Shown here: piece by piece, positions 63,424 to 64,000 of the stretch
Position numbering within the stretch: the stretch's first letter is position 1
Layout: every line of letters begins with the position of its first letter
DNA from: an uncultured Flavobacteriales bacterium
GTDB taxonomy: Bacteria > Bacteroidota > Bacteroidia > Flavobacteriales > Schleiferiaceae
DNA length: 64,000 nt
Direction of reading: 5' to 3'
NCBI GenBank assembly: GCA_913055685.1
Contig: CAJXKC010000002.1
Span: 186,001 to 250,000 of the forward strand
Translations under genes and position numbers: made by a program
Notes under the pieces: model-generated
Told to the model about the DNA's origin: nothing
The model's database searches: none
The model's input: the letters and a program-made list of their open reading frames with translations, nothing else

Positions 63424-64000
63424 TTAAAGGACTAAGTCGGCCTCTATAAATACGTACTCTTCATTGGCTTGGCATGCAATAAGATGTTGCTTGTGGTGTG
63501 ACTTTTTGATTTTCAGTTTATTAGCAATGAAAGCGCCATCTTCTGGGAAGTTCCTAGATATGATATTATAGGTGCCTTTTCGAAAGTGTGAATGGTAGGG
63601 TTTCAATGTTTGTAAAACCTTGAAAACTCTCCCAGGGTAGTCTGAAATTAAATCTGCACTACTGTATAAATGAGTGTTCGGGGCGAGCTTTCCCAAATTA
63701 AATTCTTTCGCCACATGATCTTGCAAGCCCGCTTTTAAGATGCTAGCATTAGGCAGATAGAGGTAGTGAAGAATGGGACTTGTTTTTACTATCGCTTCCG
63801 ATCCTACTAGATTTTCATAGTACTGATCTTGCTTAGGGTGGAGGTTAATAGTTCTTATTTTAAGCGAACTTGGAACATTAAAATTCCAATAAAAACAAAC
63901 TTCTTTACACTCATTACGCTGACTAATAACCCACACTTCAGAAACGCCCGATAGTTCTTTTAAATAATGCGGAATACTAATCATTGGACTTAACTTCACC
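63424..64000 (-). CDS. THUMP-like class I SAM methyltransferase, C-terminal part only
   Basis: At least 191 residues; the 5' end lies past the window, since the frame is open at the edge and the internal GTG at 63999 is not a convincing start. KLSPMISIPHYLKELSGVSE, QRNECKEVCFY, then KTSPILHYLYLPNASILKAG and HSHFRKGTYNIISRNFP resemble the C-terminal THUMP-like domain seen in Bacteroidota methyltransferases of the PG_1098 type. The SAM-binding half must lie beyond the window. Family assignment is from pattern memory. Confidence 0.7.
   Translation of the reverse strand, partial: VKLSPMISIPHYLKELSGVSEVWVISQRNECKEVCFYWNFNVPSSLKIRTINLHPKQDQYYENLVGSEAIVKTSPILHYLYLPNASILKAGLQDHVAKEFNLGKLAPNTHLYSSADLISDYPGRVFKVLQTLKPYHSHFRKGTYNIISRNFPEDGAFIANKLKIKKSHHKQHLIACQANEEYVFIEADLVL

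Overview
The window looks like chromosomal core DNA of a Bacteroidota member, most likely a Flavobacteriales-type marine bacterium. The evidence is a type IX secretion sorting domain (60137-63343), repeated matches to the Bacteroidota promoter pattern TTG-N(17-23)-TAnnTTTG, menaquinone as quinone, Rho with a long Asn/Arg-rich insertion, and families typical of the phylum (DUF2805, DUF4293, DUF2911, gliding-motility C-terminal domain). I see no tRNA, rRNA, insertion sequence, phage, CRISPR array or attachment site. Genes are packed tightly: no gene-free stretch exceeds 180 bases.

Layout. 1-1345: cut-off 23S rRNA methyltransferase. 1411-2691: ornithine aminotransferase. 10035-2726 (minus): spoT/relA, fur, purA, an LptA/OstA-like protein, a CAP protein and a thioredoxin-fold protein. 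10387 and 10438-11357: small conserved proteins and a lipoprotein. 11361-18398: complete histidine operon hisGDCBHAF(IE) behind an 18-codon leader peptide with 7 histidines and a terminator hairpin. 18485-24163: malate dehydrogenase, a methyltransferase, a GH13 amylase (minus), then DUF2911, a triple-OmpA protein and a DinB-like protein. 24293-26288: fasciclin lipoprotein divergent from a lone ABC ATPase. 29504-26333 (minus): thrS-infC-rpmI-rplT, with infC starting at ATT. 30049-38278: menaquinone genes menI, menF, menD, two PH-domain membrane proteins, menA, menC, then menE beyond a terminator; menB is not here. 43018-39217 (minus): surface-sugar genes. 43157-56215: pcm, AIM24 protein, queE, tag, rho, truA, ABC exporter, YeiH, three related outer-membrane barrels and an SPFH protein. 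56297-60140: membrane J-protein, hisS, hutH. 60137-64000 (minus): type IX-secreted PKD protein and a cut-off THUMP-like methyltransferase.

The most notable signals are regulatory and architectural. They are the histidine attenuator, the ATT start of infC, six convergent gene pairs that overlap by exactly four bases with no terminator, promoter -7 boxes lying four bases before a start codon (leaderless mRNAs), a strong orphan terminator-like hairpin upstream of queE, and PH-domain genes embedded in the menaquinone operon. I found no clear defence system or biosynthetic novelty. The rest is well-known housekeeping plus a few unassigned envelope proteins.
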